Positions 11,501 to 23,085 are shown, counted from the stretch's first letter. The stretch: 64,000 bases of DNA from Paraescarpia echinospica (GCA_020002185.1 CM034541.1:50452562-50516561); one strand, 5' to 3'. The notes: generated by a model not told the origin, from the letters alone. Translations and numbers: made by a program.

Positions 11501-14500
11501 TGTATACAGAATATGGATTTTCAAGAATTATAATTATATATGTGTTCAAAAAAGAATGAGTCTTTCCAAATTTGCCAATATTGGCTCAAAATGGCAGCCA
11601 TTTTGTTTGTTACCATGGAAATGGGAGTCTAGCCAAAAAAGTCAAATATATTTTATACTCTGTATGATCCATTCCATACTATGAGCATACAAAGTTGCAC
11701 AAATAAAAAAATAATCCTGTCTACCTGCAGTATCTGGCCTTAATATGCAATTGAACAACTGATTGTATGTGGGTGGGGAGCAAAAGTCGGACGTTCATGA
11801 ATTTGATAGGTTACAACAAAGTCCCTAACGAACAATTTGATGGAAAGAAAACAATTCCATACTATGTTATGCATTCTATGGACAGTAAAGGTTCTTCACG
11901 TCAATCTATTGTGGTTGTCCAGATATCTATATATGTTTCTTACGAATATCTGATTAAAGTGCTTCCACCTAACGGTTGTGTTTGTTCGAAGATCACGCAT
12001 GTTATACTTATTCCTATTGTTGTGCATGCCTTTGTGTTTGTAGTACTCACTGTAAACGCTTGGAAAAGATTGCTTGTTGCCATTTAGATAAGATAGCTAG
12101 TTGCCGCCATACAAGAGTGTTTCAAATTTTAGTGCCTTTTGTAGATCCCAGGTGGCGCCATTGAGGATTCACAAGTGCTGAAGGGCGTTATGTTCAACAA
12201 GGATGTAACACATCCAAAGATGAAGAGGTCGGTTACTGTACTCATTTTCACAAGCAATCCCATATACACTAAGAAATAATCGCTTCGGTTTGTTCCTCCA
12301 ACTTGTCAATATTTTATACTTTGTGGTTCATGTAATGTATCAAAAACGGTTGCCTGTCTGCATGATGTAGTAATGGAATGTTCTGCCTAACTAATAAAAT
12401 GTGTGAATAATGAAATGGCTTTGTTAATACAGTTTAAGGCTGCGTAAGTTTACACACGTCTGTTGATGTTTAGACGAATTGAGAATCCTCGAATCCTGCT
12501 GTTGGACTGTTCCCTCGAATACAAGAAAGGAGAAAGTCAGGTGGGTCCTTGCAAGCCATATTATACAGCTTACATATACACCTTGCCAATAATGCCCACC
12601 CTCCAGATAGCGCTGTACCCACACAGACGCAGAATATGGTTTCCCAGATTACCAGGCATTTGCTATTATGTAAATGGGAAAAAATTCTCACACACGCTTG
12701 GTTTCTATGATTTCTACAAGTTACATTTTACCTTACGAACAATCCATTTACGTCCATGTCACATCCAGTACTGTTACAAAACCCTAACAAAGGGAGATTT
12801 TTGGGGGAAAAAACAGTATTATTTTTCTATTGAGTGGTCATAGATCAATCCTTCAAAGTTTGGTGCCGGAGGTGCTAGAGCCATACAATTTGCACAAATT
12901 AAAAAATAATCCTATCTACCTGCAGTGTCTGGCCTTAATGTGTAATTAAACAACTGATTGTATATGAGTGGGGAGCAAAAGCCATCAAGGAGGAAAGTGT
13001 TAACAGACCCACCTACATACACATGCTAGCTCAACAAAGGACTGATATTTGTGGCAGTTTGTGTTCAACCCTTAAAGCTGCTTCCTCAACTCATTTAGTG
13101 TGAATGGTTTAAATAATACCCACAGTCAGATATCTCCACCAATCTATAGCAGCTGCTTGTGTAGCACAAATTATCAAAGGCTTACTACAGCCCATGTATA
13201 GTACTTGATATGCATGTTTTTTGTCTATGAATTGCTTAATTTCTTTTTAAAATGCATTGCCAGTTTTATGGTATATTTTTTAAGCAGTAAGAGCAAAAAA
13301 ATTCTTGCCATTCCATTAAAACCTCATGTTATGATATAATTATTGCATTTTCCAGACGAATATAGAGATCTCAAAAGAAGAAGATTTTGGGTAAGTACAG
13401 GTCTCGGCGTAAAATAAATATCTTTCGTAATTTTAGTTTGTAAAATATATCAATTTATCTCTGTACTAGGGCCACGTTCAGAGTTCGCGAAGTCGCGGTC
13501 CACTGCTGGAAATTGAAAGGTTAAATTTTATGTACTGTGGCGTTCATGATATTTAAAAGGGATACTGCTGATTTCTAATGTGTTTTTTGACAAAGATGCC
13601 ACCATCCCTGCAACTAGGAACGTTTTGGTTTTGTTAAAATCTCAACTTGTCATGCTTGAGTGTTGACTGATGCGCTCAACTGCACCAACCATACTGTTAA
13701 AAATGAATCCTCATCGAATGCGAAACTAACAATGTAGGCCATCTTTGGAGACACGCAGCGTTAGCACAAGGAAACTTTGAATGGCAAAATCGACTTTCGG
13801 AATAAATGGTGACATGAACTCTGAATTTTGTGAATATACTGAATAAATTTATCTCTGTACCAAGTTAGAATGGAATCATACATAACAAATTTAGATTAAA
13901 AGATTGTCTGTTTATGGAGACATTTTCTGTTTATGTTGGCAGACAAATCCTGCAGATGGAGGAGGAGTACATCCAGCATGTGTGCTCTGACATCATAGCG
14001 GTCAAGCCTGACCTGGTCATCACAGAGAAAGGTGTGTCTGACCTGGCCCAGCACTTCCTCGTCAAGGCTGGCATCTCTGTCATCCGCCGTGTCCGCAAGA
14101 CCGACAACAACAGGATCGCTAGGTGCGTCTCAACTGATATAACTGTAGATGTTTACAAGAACCATTGTGGAGTGCAGTGGGGCAGTGGATAGAGAATCAG
14201 ACTCAAATGAAAGAACCCTGGTTCGAATCCTGTGCTGCCGCATTGAACCTTGGGCAAGTTCATTCATTTACGTTGCAACAGTTCACTCGGCTGTAAGAAT
14301 GAGTACCTGGCTATAGACAGTCGTGGATATTTGTGTACAAGTAGTCTTCTTGCGTTAATTGCAGTGTGACAGAATGTTCTCCAGAGAAGTCGAGATGGCG
14401 CTCGATTGAACAGTCTGTCGGGGAGTAAAGTGTAACCTGCTTTGAGCAGTCCTATGGACTGGGACTAGATACTGTGCTGTGTAAGAACTTACCTGTATTA

Positions 14501-17500
14501 TGGCCAGGGACGTTTTTTACTTTGTGCAAATTGTGTCATTTTTCATGCCCAAAGTATGGAATGGATCATACCGAGTAAAAAATATAGTGAACTTGTTTGC
14601 CAAACCCCTGTTTCCATGGTAACAAACAAAACAGCTACCATTTTGAGCAGTTGCAAATTTTGAAACACAGCCATTCTTTTTTAAGCACTTATAATTCTTG
14701 CAAATCCATGTTGTGTATACATTCTATTGATCGGAGCATTTTTTTCCATGTTTTGTTTTTATTATTTAATTAACTTTTGGTAAAGTGCGAAAAGAAAACT
14801 TAGTTTTTGGGAACATGTGTGCTTATATCTTTCAAACTATTGATGACTTAAAAAGTGTCTGATCATTTCACAGAGCAGAGTCTGCTGAATGCAACACTGA
14901 AAACCTTATTTGTATAGCATGATTACTCCCAGAGATATCCCATTTCCAAATGCAGAAATTAGAGAAAAAATGATTTTGAGAAAATGGCTGTTAAAGATTG
15001 CATAATCTATTTGATTACTTAATATTGACATGCTTGTTCCATGACCAAAACTCATTTTGAGGTATGTAATTGTCATAGAAGTGAACTGTATTGATAGTAT
15101 GCATACGAAGGTATCATAATCTTACAGAAAACCATTTTTGAGTATTTGTTGTCAAAAAACACCATTTCACCTGGGGTGTCTGGCCTTAATGTTGTCTCTG
15201 TACACATGTTGTCCCATTGTGTTTGTAGAGCCGTAGGGGCGACTGTCGTGAACCGAACTGATGAGGTGAAAGACGAGGACATTGGCACTGGGTGTGGCCT
15301 CTTCGAGATCCGCAAGTTCGGTGATGAGTATGTATCTTCTCATACACATAATTTTTGCCATGCTACACTGATATTTGTACCCTTCTCTTTGTAATTATTT
15401 AATTCTTTAGCAAAACTGATTTTATTTTGTTGACTACTAAGAGATATTGTTATATTCACTCTTGAAAGTCAGCCATGCATTTTGTTATATGTGACCGTTA
15501 TTATCTCTGTAACTTCAAGTTTGACATCTTCCGAATAAATTAAATAATGATGGAATGTGGGACATTTTATTCATACTTATTCTGATTAAATCTGCAGGGG
15601 GAAAACACATTTAGATTGCTTCCTTGTGAAAAAACATATGCTTATCTCATTAAATCGACAGAAGCAACCTTCTTCAGTTTGCATATACCTGCCCGTATCT
15701 CCGAGAAACATGTAGAAGCAACCCCGACAAATAAAAAATACTATTTCACAGCCTCTAAAATGAGCATCTGCATGTTTTATAATAACTATCATACCGGGCA
15801 TGGGAATCCTTGAAAAGCATGGAATTCCAATTGTTAAAAATCAAGGCCTTGAAAGTCTGGAATTTTCTAAATTGCACGGAAAGCCTGAAACCAGCCTATG
15901 GAAACCATGAGTGGCGAACCACTCGCCACCAGAGGGTGTCACTGTGGTAACAAGTTTTAGAATATCCAAATACTGTAATGGTGATTTTGGTATATTATAA
16001 TTAAACTTACAATGTGTTTTGTGAAACTATCGTGCTCAGTAGTAGTCAGTTTTGGCATAGATTTTGTGATGGAAATCGCATGGAATTTGATAGAATCTTA
16101 AGTATATGAACCTGTATTATTATTAAATACTCGCAGTGTATGTGACATGTACGTTGTCGTGCCAGGTACTTCACCTTCCTGGAGCAGTGTAAGGACCCGA
16201 AGGCCTGCACCATCCTACTGCGGGGAGCCAGCAAGGACATCCTCAACGAGGTCGAACGAAACCTCCAGGACGCCATGAATGTCGCCCGCAATGTCATGAT
16301 TGATGGCCGCTTGGTGGCCGGTGGTGGCGCTGTCGAAATGGCACTTGCTCAGGTCAGCTCGCAGTGCTAGGGTCATTCAGAATAAACTGTGACCTGAAGT
16401 GGGTTTCAAGTTGTGAAATGGGTTGGGTTCATAAATGCTTGTATTCTAATAGTCTTGGATTATTTGTTGAGGAAAATAAACAGGACATTGAAAGGTGAGA
16501 TTATGAGATAGATTTCTGCCAAAATCAGAGAAATTAAGGGACTTGACTTAGAGAGCTATTTTTGGCTCATGTACTGAATAGACCTGTGCAACTTAAGGTC
16601 GGGCACGGCAGGTAGATAGGATTATTTTTTAATTTGTGCAAATTGTGCAATTGTTTCAAGTGCAACAAATTTTGGTTTTTGGCAACAAATATGCTTATCT
16701 TTCAAACTATTGATGATTGTTAAAAAGACAGCAGAGTCGGCTGAATGCAACACTGAAAACCTTATTTTCATAGCGTAATTACTTCCAGAGATATCCTGTT
16801 TCCAAATGCAGAAATTTCAGAAATTTTTTTTGGGGAAAATGGCCATCAAAGATTGCATGATGGATTTAATTACTTGATATCGACATGCTTGATCCATAAC
16901 TAAAACTCACTTAGAGGTATTTAATTGTCACGGAAGTGAACTTTATTGATAGTATGCGTACAAACGTATGATAATGTGTGAGAAATTTTTTTTGAGTAAT
17001 TTTGATAAAAACACCATTTCACCTGGGGTGTCTGGCCTTAATACTCGGTTCGCTGTGGTTGGTCACATGTTTATGTTTCCAGTTGGCCAACCACTGTAAA
17101 TGTAGCCAATCCTAGACGTTCTTACGATGTAACAAGGAAGTGCATAATTTATTTGTAACAGAAATCTGTCTTGTCTGACCAAATCTTTGTGTATCAGAAT
17201 ACCAGAAATGTGTTTTACTTGTATTATTCGAAAGAAATTGTGGGCGTTGTAGGATTCCATATGTATGGAAACCTCATGCGAAATACCTTTGTAGTGACGT
17301 CATTTCTGGGAATTTCCTATCCGATTCCTGTGTGGATGCGTTTCGAATCACTACATGGATTGATTCGATTTTCCACATTCGCATAAAAATGCTAAATATA
17401 TACATATGGAATCACTCTGATTAATTTTTAATGAGGACTGTATTCATGCTTTTGTTACTTAGAATAACGGTTGTGAATTTGAAAGGACTTATTACCCGGT

Positions 17501-18746
17501 ACTACAGATGTTTTTGTCTTGGGATTTTCAGATATTAATTGTAGTAATAAGTTGATAAGTATATTCTAGTGATAACAGCTGAATGACACTGTCTGTTGTA
17601 GGCTCTTAATGAGAAGGCCAAGAGCATCACCGGGGTGCAGCAGTGGCCATACAGAGCTGTGGCTCGTGCCCTCGAGGTCATACCCCGCACCCTCATACAG
17701 AACTGTGGGGCCAGCATCATCCGCACCCTCACTGCCCTCCGTGTATGTATTGCCCCTCTTTGCCCATATGAAAGACCGTAAATCATCACGGTAAAGCATT
17801 GTTGTCATATTGATATGTTGTTGCCGTGGTGGTGTGTTGTTGTCATGATGGTGTGTTGTTGTTGCAGGCGAAACACGCTGTAGAGAACAACTTGACATGG
17901 GGCATAGATGGCGACACGGGTAACATTGTAGACATGAATGAGTACGGCGTGTGGGAGGCATTCTCTGTCAAGGCTCAGACATACAAGACTGCAATCGAGG
18001 TGAGTGTATACAGACGCATTTATGCAACAACACATGCATGCACCAGCAGACGTTCAACGGTCTCCAAACAAATATATATATGTTGTATAGATTGTATGTA
18101 TGTATCACCCTCACAATGAAACCTAGAACGAGAAAGTTTGATCCTGATATACAGTATGTATATAACATCAGTTAAAACATACTTTAAATGTGTGTACATA
18201 TTGATATGTACAAGTGCCATGGTCATTGACTCCTATTAAGACATTACAGTTGTTCTCACAGGAGCTACAATTCCACCTATAGCCCAACGCTTCAACTCAA
18301 ACTGTGTTTTAACTAACAACTTATCATTCATCTAACTAACTAACTTAGTTTATTTATTTTTTACATCGCTCTTACGTAATGTTTTGATTAATTTTGTCAC
18401 TATTTATTCGCTAGTTTGCTTATATACCTATATGCATGTATGTATGTGTATGTGTGCCACGTTTTAGCTAATTTATATAATTTTTAATACTATTATAATT
18501 TATTTAACTTACAACTATTTAATGTGGATAACCATTTGTTTGTGTATGGTTGCTACTTTGTTTTACTCCAAGATATAATTTGTGTTTTAGTATATTTTGT
18601 GTGCGTGCATATTGGTAGTCACTGTGACATCTTGTGTTTGCTTGTAGACGGCGATTCTGCTTCTGAAGATCGACGATATCGTGTCGGGCACAAAGAAACA
18701 AGCTGGCGGTGGCGGTGGCGGCGGTCAAGAGGGGGGTGACCACTGA
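2552..18746 (+). CDS. CCT3: T-complex protein 1 subunit gamma (CCT3), complete, 17 exons
   Basis: Gamma subunit of the cytosolic TRiC/CCT chaperonin, which folds actin, tubulin and other proteins using ATP. Exons: 2552-2585, 2664-2725, 8272-8322, 8781-8843, 9216-9312, 9718-9838, 10351-10431, 11009-11114, 12145-12227, 12474-12540, 13356-13390, 13943-14122, 15229-15327, 16166-16352, 17602-17742, 17868-17999, 18648-18746. All introns are GT-AG and phases agree, giving 1638 nt and 545 residues, the same length as I recall for human CCT3. Chaperonin ATP-site motifs are present: TNDG (about 61-64), GDGTTS (93-98), AGGGAVE (411-417) and WGIDGDTGN (480-488). KTDNNRIAR (319-327) and QNCGAS (455-460) are typical of this subunit. 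The start is MM at 2552. The tail is a Gly run (GGGGGGG) followed by QEGGDH. No frame lesion was found. The introns are loaded with MITEs, and a tandem array abuts exon 5. Confidence 0.97.
2880..3479. other. CCT3 intron 2, first part: nothing recognised
   Basis: Single-copy-looking sequence with no repeat, exon or RNA gene that I can support. Confidence 0.4.
3480..4080. promoter_or_regulatory. CpG-rich stretch in CCT3 intron 2 with promoter-like motifs
   Basis: Motifs include a palindromic kappaB-like site GGGGGATTCCCC (3603-3614), two octamers ATGCAAAT (about 3634 and 4034), a CCAAT (about 3674), and several GCGC/CGCG blocks. It stands out from the AT-rich intron. It could be an intronic enhancer or alternative promoter; this rests on motifs only. 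Confidence 0.3.
4333..4400 (-). mobile_element. Fragment of TTAA-flanked MITE
   Basis: TTAAGGCCAGGCACGGCAGG matches the 3' terminus (reverse complement) of the MITE family seen complete at 6656-8133 and 16597-17037. No second end was found nearby, so it is a solo end or a deleted copy. Confidence 0.55.
4885..5045 (+). repeat. Two-copy tandem repeat, period about 79 bp
   Basis: CGACCAACAGTGTCCTGTGA occurs at about 4889 and again about 4968. The following bases (ACATTGG, then CTTCACTTGCAT) are also repeated. Confidence 0.7.
5456..6000 (+). repeat. Two-copy repeat (about 247 bp) rich in AGGTCA half-sites
   Basis: CAACATACCATAATTATTA occurs at about 5456 and 5703, with similar downstream sequence. 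AGGTCA is found at 5519, 5623, 5647, 5757, 5764, 5902, 5923, 5940, 5953, 5964 and near 5977, with variants GGGTCA and CGGTCA, all on the plus strand. 5757-5769 is a perfect DR1 (AGGTCA-A-AGGTCA), the spacing bound by RXR/HNF4-type nuclear receptors. Function is unproven. Confidence 0.6.
7141..7917 (+). mobile_element. Tigger/pogo-like DNA transposon nested in the MITE
   Basis: TA dinucleotides at 7139-7140 and 7918-7919 flank inverted ends CAGTAAACCTCGCCTAAGTC and its near-complement GACTTAGATGAGGTTTACTG. The other MITE copies run uninterrupted through this point. An internal transposase remnant supports the pogo/Tigger group. Confidence 0.85.
7325..7480 (+). pseudogene. Tigger/pogo transposase fragment (DDE domain)
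   Basis: The translated segment contains NPDNCSNV...[17 protein letters not shown], which matches the Tigger pattern PPNTTS-x-QPMDQGI around the catalytic DDE domain. Only about 50 residues are recognisable and the rest is lost, so it is a dead internally deleted copy. Confidence 0.7.
8892..9215 (+). repeat. 54-bp tandem array seeded from the 5' end of CCT3 exon 5
   Basis: Six units start at 8892, 8946, 9000, 9054, 9108 and 9162, each exactly 54 bp. The next unit start, 9216, is the true first base of exon 5. Each unit holds ATCATGGTAGAACACCCAGC and the following AAGTTCATGATTGA, that is the intron's last bases plus about 11 exon codons. A degenerate earlier unit end is visible at about 8862-8890. 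Because 54 is a multiple of 3, the exon frame stays open backwards through three units. AG before the unit survives at 8946, 9000 and 9054 but is mutated at 9108 and 9162. Confidence 0.95.
11255..11739 (+). mobile_element. TTAA-MITE copy, 5'-truncated, in CCT3 intron 8
   Basis: Its body matches 6800-8133. It ends TATCTGGCC followed by TTAA (11740-11743). The 5' terminus is not recognisable. Confidence 0.75.
12880..12985 (+). mobile_element. MITE 3' end plus flank duplicated from intron 8
   Basis: The MITE terminus at about 12885-12934 is followed by TTAA and then ACAACTGATTGTAT and GTGGGGAGCAAAAG. The same flank follows the intron 8 copy at 11744-11790. The shared non-MITE flank means this is a segmental duplication rather than a separate insertion. 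Confidence 0.7.
12986..13340. other. CCT3 intron 10 remainder, nothing recognised
   Basis: No repeat or coding segment recognised. Confidence 0.4.
14172..14500 (+). mobile_element. tRNA-derived SINE in CCT3 intron 12
   Basis: A-box-like GGCAGTGGATAG and a perfect B box GGTTCGAATCC (14220-14230) are followed by the family body (TTGGGCAAGTTC, GAGTACCTGGCTATAGACAG). The end is ACTGTGCTGTGTAAGAACTTACCT. Related copies lie at 19318, 20686, 43165, 49432 and 58157. Confidence 0.85.
14502..15185 (-). mobile_element. TTAA-MITE copy, minus orientation, CCT3 intron 12
   Basis: It starts with a degenerate TATGGCCAGGGACG and ends GGGGTGTCTGGCC before TTAA (15186-15189). It directly abuts the SINE and ends 43 bp before exon 13. 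Confidence 0.8.
15390..16130. other. CCT3 intron 13, nothing recognised
   Basis: AT-rich intron with no repeat family I could match within the window. Confidence 0.4.
16597..17037 (-). mobile_element. TTAA-MITE copy, minus orientation, CCT3 intron 14
   Basis: TTAA at 16593-16596 and 17038-17041; ends GGTCGGGCACGGCAGG and GGGGTGTCTGGCC. It is 441 bp, shorter than its relatives by an internal deletion. Confidence 0.85.
17250..17412 (+). mobile_element. Partial MITE of the CTAGGATTCCATATGTA family
   Basis: TAGGATTCCATATGTATGGA at the left and ATACATATGGAAT at the right resemble the terminal repeats of the elements at 19046-19311 and 37612-38302. The internal sequence (TGACGTCAT, TTCCTATCCGATTCC) also matches. 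Confidence 0.7.
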
Positions 18747-18970
18747 ACATTAAACTATTAGCCGTCACTCAAACCCCTTGTACACTGCTCTGGCTTTCGC
18801 AGAAAGGACGGGCAAATTTACTCACGTCTCACGTTTCGCTCTCTGGAGAATGACCTATTTTGTAGTCTTGTATGTTTATTTAAGTGCTTATAACTGTGTT
18901 TTTGTAAGTTCTTTCTGGACCTAAAAAATGTATGCAGAGGTGCAATAAAAATGCTTCATCACAATGTTTG
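18747..18970 (+). other. CCT3 3'UTR with polyadenylation signal
   Basis: The stop codon TGA is at 18744-18746. A canonical AATAAA at 18944-18949 lies about 200 bp downstream, followed by a GT-rich stretch (TGTTTGTTTGAG), which together form a normal cleavage/polyadenylation context. Confidence 0.8.
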
Positions 18971-19045
18971 TTTGAGTCTGAACATATAAGAGGATTGTGT
19001 GAAATATGCGTTCCCGAATGAAAATCCTGTATGTTTGTGTGCAGC

Positions 19046-19311
19046 ATAAAGCTAGGATTCCATGTATGGAAACGCTTCCAGATGCAGCATGTGGAATGGG
19101 AATATCTCTGGATGACGTCACGTAGGAAATTTCCCATCTGATTCCCGTGCCGATACGTTTCTATTCACTACATGGAGTGATTAAATTTTCCACATCCGCG
19201 TGGCAAAACTCATCCGCCTGTTTTTTACTGGACTTTCTAATATAACGTTCACTGGGCTCTATATTCATTGTTTTGCCAGGCATGCTGTCTCCGTACATAT
19301 GGAATCCTAGC
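19046..19311 (+). mobile_element. MITE with 20-bp terminal inverted repeats
   Basis: The ends are AAGCTAGGATTCCATGTATG and TACATATGGAATCCTAGCTT (reverse complements with few mismatches). The 266-bp body matches 17250-17412 and 37612-38302. No coding capacity. Confidence 0.85.
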
Positions 19312-19317
19312 TTAATA

Positions 19318-19580
19318 TGCACAGGCCTCAGTCGAACGAATCTGGGTTCGAATCCTCTTGTGGTCTTCAAAGCTTGAGTAATTATGTTCACTCCATGTTG
19401 CTTTAGTTCACTTGGCTGTATAAATGAATACCTGGCTATAGACGGTGTGTGCAGTATGTGTATGAATAGTCTGCAAAGTAATTGTATCAAGGTTAATGCT
19501 TCCCAGTGAAGGTGAGATGGTGTTCGAATGAAATATCTGCTGAGGGTTATGTGTAAAACGCTTTGATCAGTCTTAACACA
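19318..19580 (+). mobile_element. Diverged tRNA-derived SINE copy
   Basis: It has the B box GGTTCGAATCC, then TTCACTCCATGTTGCTTTAG, GAATACCTGGCTATAGACGG and ACGCTTTGATCAGTC, in the same order as the SINE at 14172. The 3' terminus is missing. Confidence 0.75.
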
Positions 19581-19583
19581 TAC

Positions 19584-19794
19584 ATTAGAGAAACAACTAT
19601 GGTCATAGCACCATGGTTTCCTGGGTGCTAATGGAACCACGTACATGATATAGTAGAGAAATAACTGGTCCTAGCAACTTGGTTTCACGAGTGCCAATGG
19701 AACCACGTACATGATATAGTAGAGAAAAACTGGCCATAGCTACCTGGTTTCACGGGTGCTAATGGAACCACGTATATGATATAGTAGAGAAACA
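19584..19794 (+). repeat. Three-copy tandem repeat, about 69 bp
   Basis: The unit contains TGGTTTCACGGGTGCTAATG and AACCACGTACATGATATAGT, repeated three times with point changes. Confidence 0.85.
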
Positions 19795-20464
19795 TCACGA
19801 AACCGACCCAAAAGAGGCATAGAACACGAATTCTGTGGCCCCTCCCGGTTTAGCGCACTTTTTTGGTATCATGACGTAGTCTACTTTTTATGTATACCTG
19901 TTACTCTGTCCGCAATTACCTACCCAATAACATGTTTAATTTCATAAAATGTGGACTCGCCCAATTTTCGCCAATTACGGTCATCCATATCGGGTAACAC
20001 AAGGGGTAGCTCAATATTCGTCGAAAACAAACTGAATTGGGGGATATTTATCTGTAACATAATGTGCTGTGAAATTCTAAGTGTGTGTGCGTTTTCACGC
20101 GAAGAACGTGGACAAAAAGTGCAAAATCGAAGATGGCCGCCAGCGTTATTAATTCGTTTCTTTTAAATTGTATCTTTAAAATTTCATATTGTTGCAACCC
20201 GGTGTGATACAGGCATGAGATAAATGTATATCAATATGTTCTCGTACACGGGGAATTCGATGTCACTATTGTCATTTAGAAAAATATACGTTGAAAGTTT
20301 ATCAGATATTGGCCATTTGAATAGAACCAACGTTGCCGACACGACAACGTAAAAAATATTCACGTATCTTCACACCCAAATGAGGTACAGGAATAATATA
20401 AATGTATCTTTATAATACGTAAGGATCGAATGTCATGCTACCGGTACTTATTTGAAAGAAATGT

Positions 20465-20585
20465 GAGGTGAGCAAGATTGCAGCCATATGAGAACAACGA
20501 TCGCACGAAATATAAAAATAAATCTATTCTGATATTTTCGCGACTAAATAAGTTACAAACATGAGTAAGCTGTCATTTTATGTTT
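20465..20585 (+). repeat. Direct repeat (left) flanking a transposon-like region
   Basis: AGCAAGAT, then TTATTCTGATATTTTCGC, TACAAACAT and CTGTCATTTT recur in the same order at 23235-23340. Confidence 0.6.
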
Positions 20586-20685
20586 TCATACATATGCAAT
20601 TTGATATTAATAGTCAGGAGCGATTTTCAAAAACGTGAACCCTGTAAGCATTTTTTAATAGAATATGCCAGCAAACGTTTTTTGG

Positions 20686-21010
20686 GTAAAGGTAAAGGTA
20701 AGTTCTTACATAGCGCAGTATCCAGTCCTCAGGACTGCTCAAAGCACTACACTTTACTCCCTGGCAGACCTGTTCAATCGAACTTCTTGGAAGAATTCAG
20801 CCACGCTGAAATTAATGTGCGAAGACTATTCGTACACAAATATCCACCACTGTATATAGCTAGGTACTCATTCATACAGATGAATGAACCGAAGCAATGT
20901 AGAGTAAACGAACTTGCCCAAGATTCCACACCGCCGCACAAGATTAGAACCCGCGTTCTCTCAGTCGAGAGACCGGAGCTCTTAGCGGTGCATTACTGCG
21001 CCCCGCCTCC
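20686..21010 (-). mobile_element. tRNA-derived SINE, minus strand
   Basis: The minus-strand reading starts GGGGCGCAGTAATGCACCGC. It ends GTCCTGAGGACTGGATACTG and then GCGCTATGTAAGAACTTACC, with a short GGTAAA-type tail (TTTACC on the minus strand). Confidence 0.85.
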
Positions 21011-21048
21011 ACAGGGTAATTTTGATGTGTTGAATCCAAAAATCCATG

Positions 21049-23085
21049 ACCGCCTAAATTTGAGAAAACACAAAATTACGTCAGATTAACCCCCGAATAT
21101 AAACAAACACCCTTCCAATTAGCATAATGTTAATCACGTGATAAAACTAACAAATGTTGACAATATATGGGAGTGGGTCCATGACCCCTTCAATTACAAA
21201 AATGCAAAACATACACAATGCAGAATAATACATTAATAAATACCAATATCAAATACATATAACATGCGTTAGTTATTACTAAGACATCACCTAAACACAC
21301 TAGCTTAACATTGTGCAATGCACTATACGATATGATATGAAATGTTAACAGCTGATTGTATTTGAAGTTAGAATTATTAGTAAGATGGTCATATGGTTTC
21401 TAGTTGTGTTTTAACAACATGGTTTGTTTGTCTAGCAGCATAACATTTCGTTAACGACAAGTATAGCAATGTGTACATACTTACCTCCTAATTAAACAAT
21501 ACTGCAATGCGTGCACATTCGGAGAGTATAGAAACTCACATCAGCCTTATTGTTTGTACAAACTTGTGTGCTAAACGAATGTCTGGTTATATCTAATCAC
21601 AGTCATACAAATATGATATCCAGTTCTGCTTCTACAACCGTCATCAGTCTTCGGTGTTTCGACAACGTGTGCACTTGCATAGTCTGCCATATGACAGTCT
21701 TGACTTTCAACAGCTACATTTGTTGCCGACACACTATTTGATACAACTGCACGACACTGTCGCATTACGTACAGGCATCTGGAATAGCGATGAGAGTCAC
21801 CAGGTGCGGTCACAGGTCTCCAATTTTTAGTTTCCACCCTAGGAGGTTACGTCTGGAAATTCTGGATGGACGCAATGGGCTTGGATCCACATTTTGTCTG
21901 TTAGTAGGACCTCTTAATGTGCAGTCTTGCTGCATCTGTCGTGGGTGGTAGCGCCTCTTGTGATGTTCCTTTGCAGAAAAGTACAATTGTTGCATTATCT
22001 CATGTGGTTATATTGAGAGACTGTCCATCCTGTACAGAAATGTCTTCACAGCCTGATGCATAGCATCTTATCAAAAGTGGCAACTAAAAGAACAAGAATA
22101 TCAATGTCATGAACTGCCACCACCACCTGCAGTCGTACGGATACAGAACAACACAGCACGTGTGTCGGCCTCCCCGTGGATGGCTTGCAATATATTGGAG
22201 CCTATCGCTGTGTGTCCGATGCCTTGACACGTGTCGTTTCCCTAAAACCTTCAGACACAACCGATGTTTTGTTTGTTGAAAACCCAATAAGTTCCTCCAA
22301 CAGAAACTGGAACAATTCTGCCTTGTTGTCCACAAGAGAGAGAGACATTTAATCCATTTAGTTAGTAGGGGAACAACATACCGATTTTTAATAACCCTAC
22401 GTATTAGTCTAGCTCCCTTCGTGCGGTTCAGTCTGCATGGTGCCAGCTTTGGTAGATAACGCTTGGTACATGTCAAATGTAACATCGGCCTTGTCGAGTG
22501 ATGCTCCCATGTTCCCATTTGATGAACTGCACCAACAAAGGTGTATGCAAATCCACCAACTGTTCCTTTATCGGAATTTATAATTATTATTTATAACTAC
22601 TTTCAAATGTGACCAGTGATTATTGTTGTATATAACTGCACTGGTGGCCCTTATGCCAGCGATCTTTCACTTTTAGTGCAGATCTCCATATGCTATTTTA
22701 CATTTATTCACACTTATTAAGTATTAATTATAACTGCATTCTTATTTTCGTGATTGATCATAATAATTATGTAAACTTGTATTGATATATTTAGTTGTCT
22801 CTCTCCTTAAGGGAAAATTTTATTATAGTTAAATTGCGTGGTTACGATGACTTCAATTAGAAGGGCGTTCACATATTATTTTCGGGTTTAAAACTGACGT
22901 AGTTTTGTATTTTTACAATTTCGGAGGTCATGGACCCCTCCCATATATTTTCAAAATGGGCTAGATTTATTGCGTGATCAATATTATTCTAATTAGAAGG
23001 ATGTTGTTTTACATTCGGAAGTTATTCGGACGTCATTTTGTGTTTTTCAAATTTAGGGGGTCATGGTCCCGTCCCACAGATTGCC
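21049..23085. mobile_element. Probable decayed transposon with about 80-bp inverted end repeats
   Basis: 21049-21123 (CATGACCGCCTAAATTTGAG and on to CTTCCAATTAG) is the reverse complement of about 22990-23065, with a further related copy at 22855-22945. They enclose the degenerate ORF at 21560-22520. Direct repeats at 20465 and 23235 lie outside. The family is not identified. Confidence 0.5.
21560..22520 (-). pseudogene. Degenerate ORF with an EADTR motif, from a repetitive-element protein
   Basis: Minus-strand frames around 22150-22190 give the peptide HGEADTRAVL. It resembles an (H/N)xEADTR motif I associate with a multicopy uncharacterised protein family of invertebrate genomes. Blocks upstream (NKAELFQFLLEEL) and downstream (WGWK-like LLGWKLKIGDLRPV) fit the same family in other frames. 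Several frameshifts and stops separate the blocks. Its enzymatic role is unknown, and I have no database support here. Confidence 0.45.

Noticed and set aside
19161..19646. 161-codon minus-strand ORF
   Set aside because: It spans a MITE and a SINE copy; the peptide is translated SINE sequence.
20580..21089. 169-codon plus-strand ORF
   Set aside because: Mostly antisense SINE sequence with no protein family signal.
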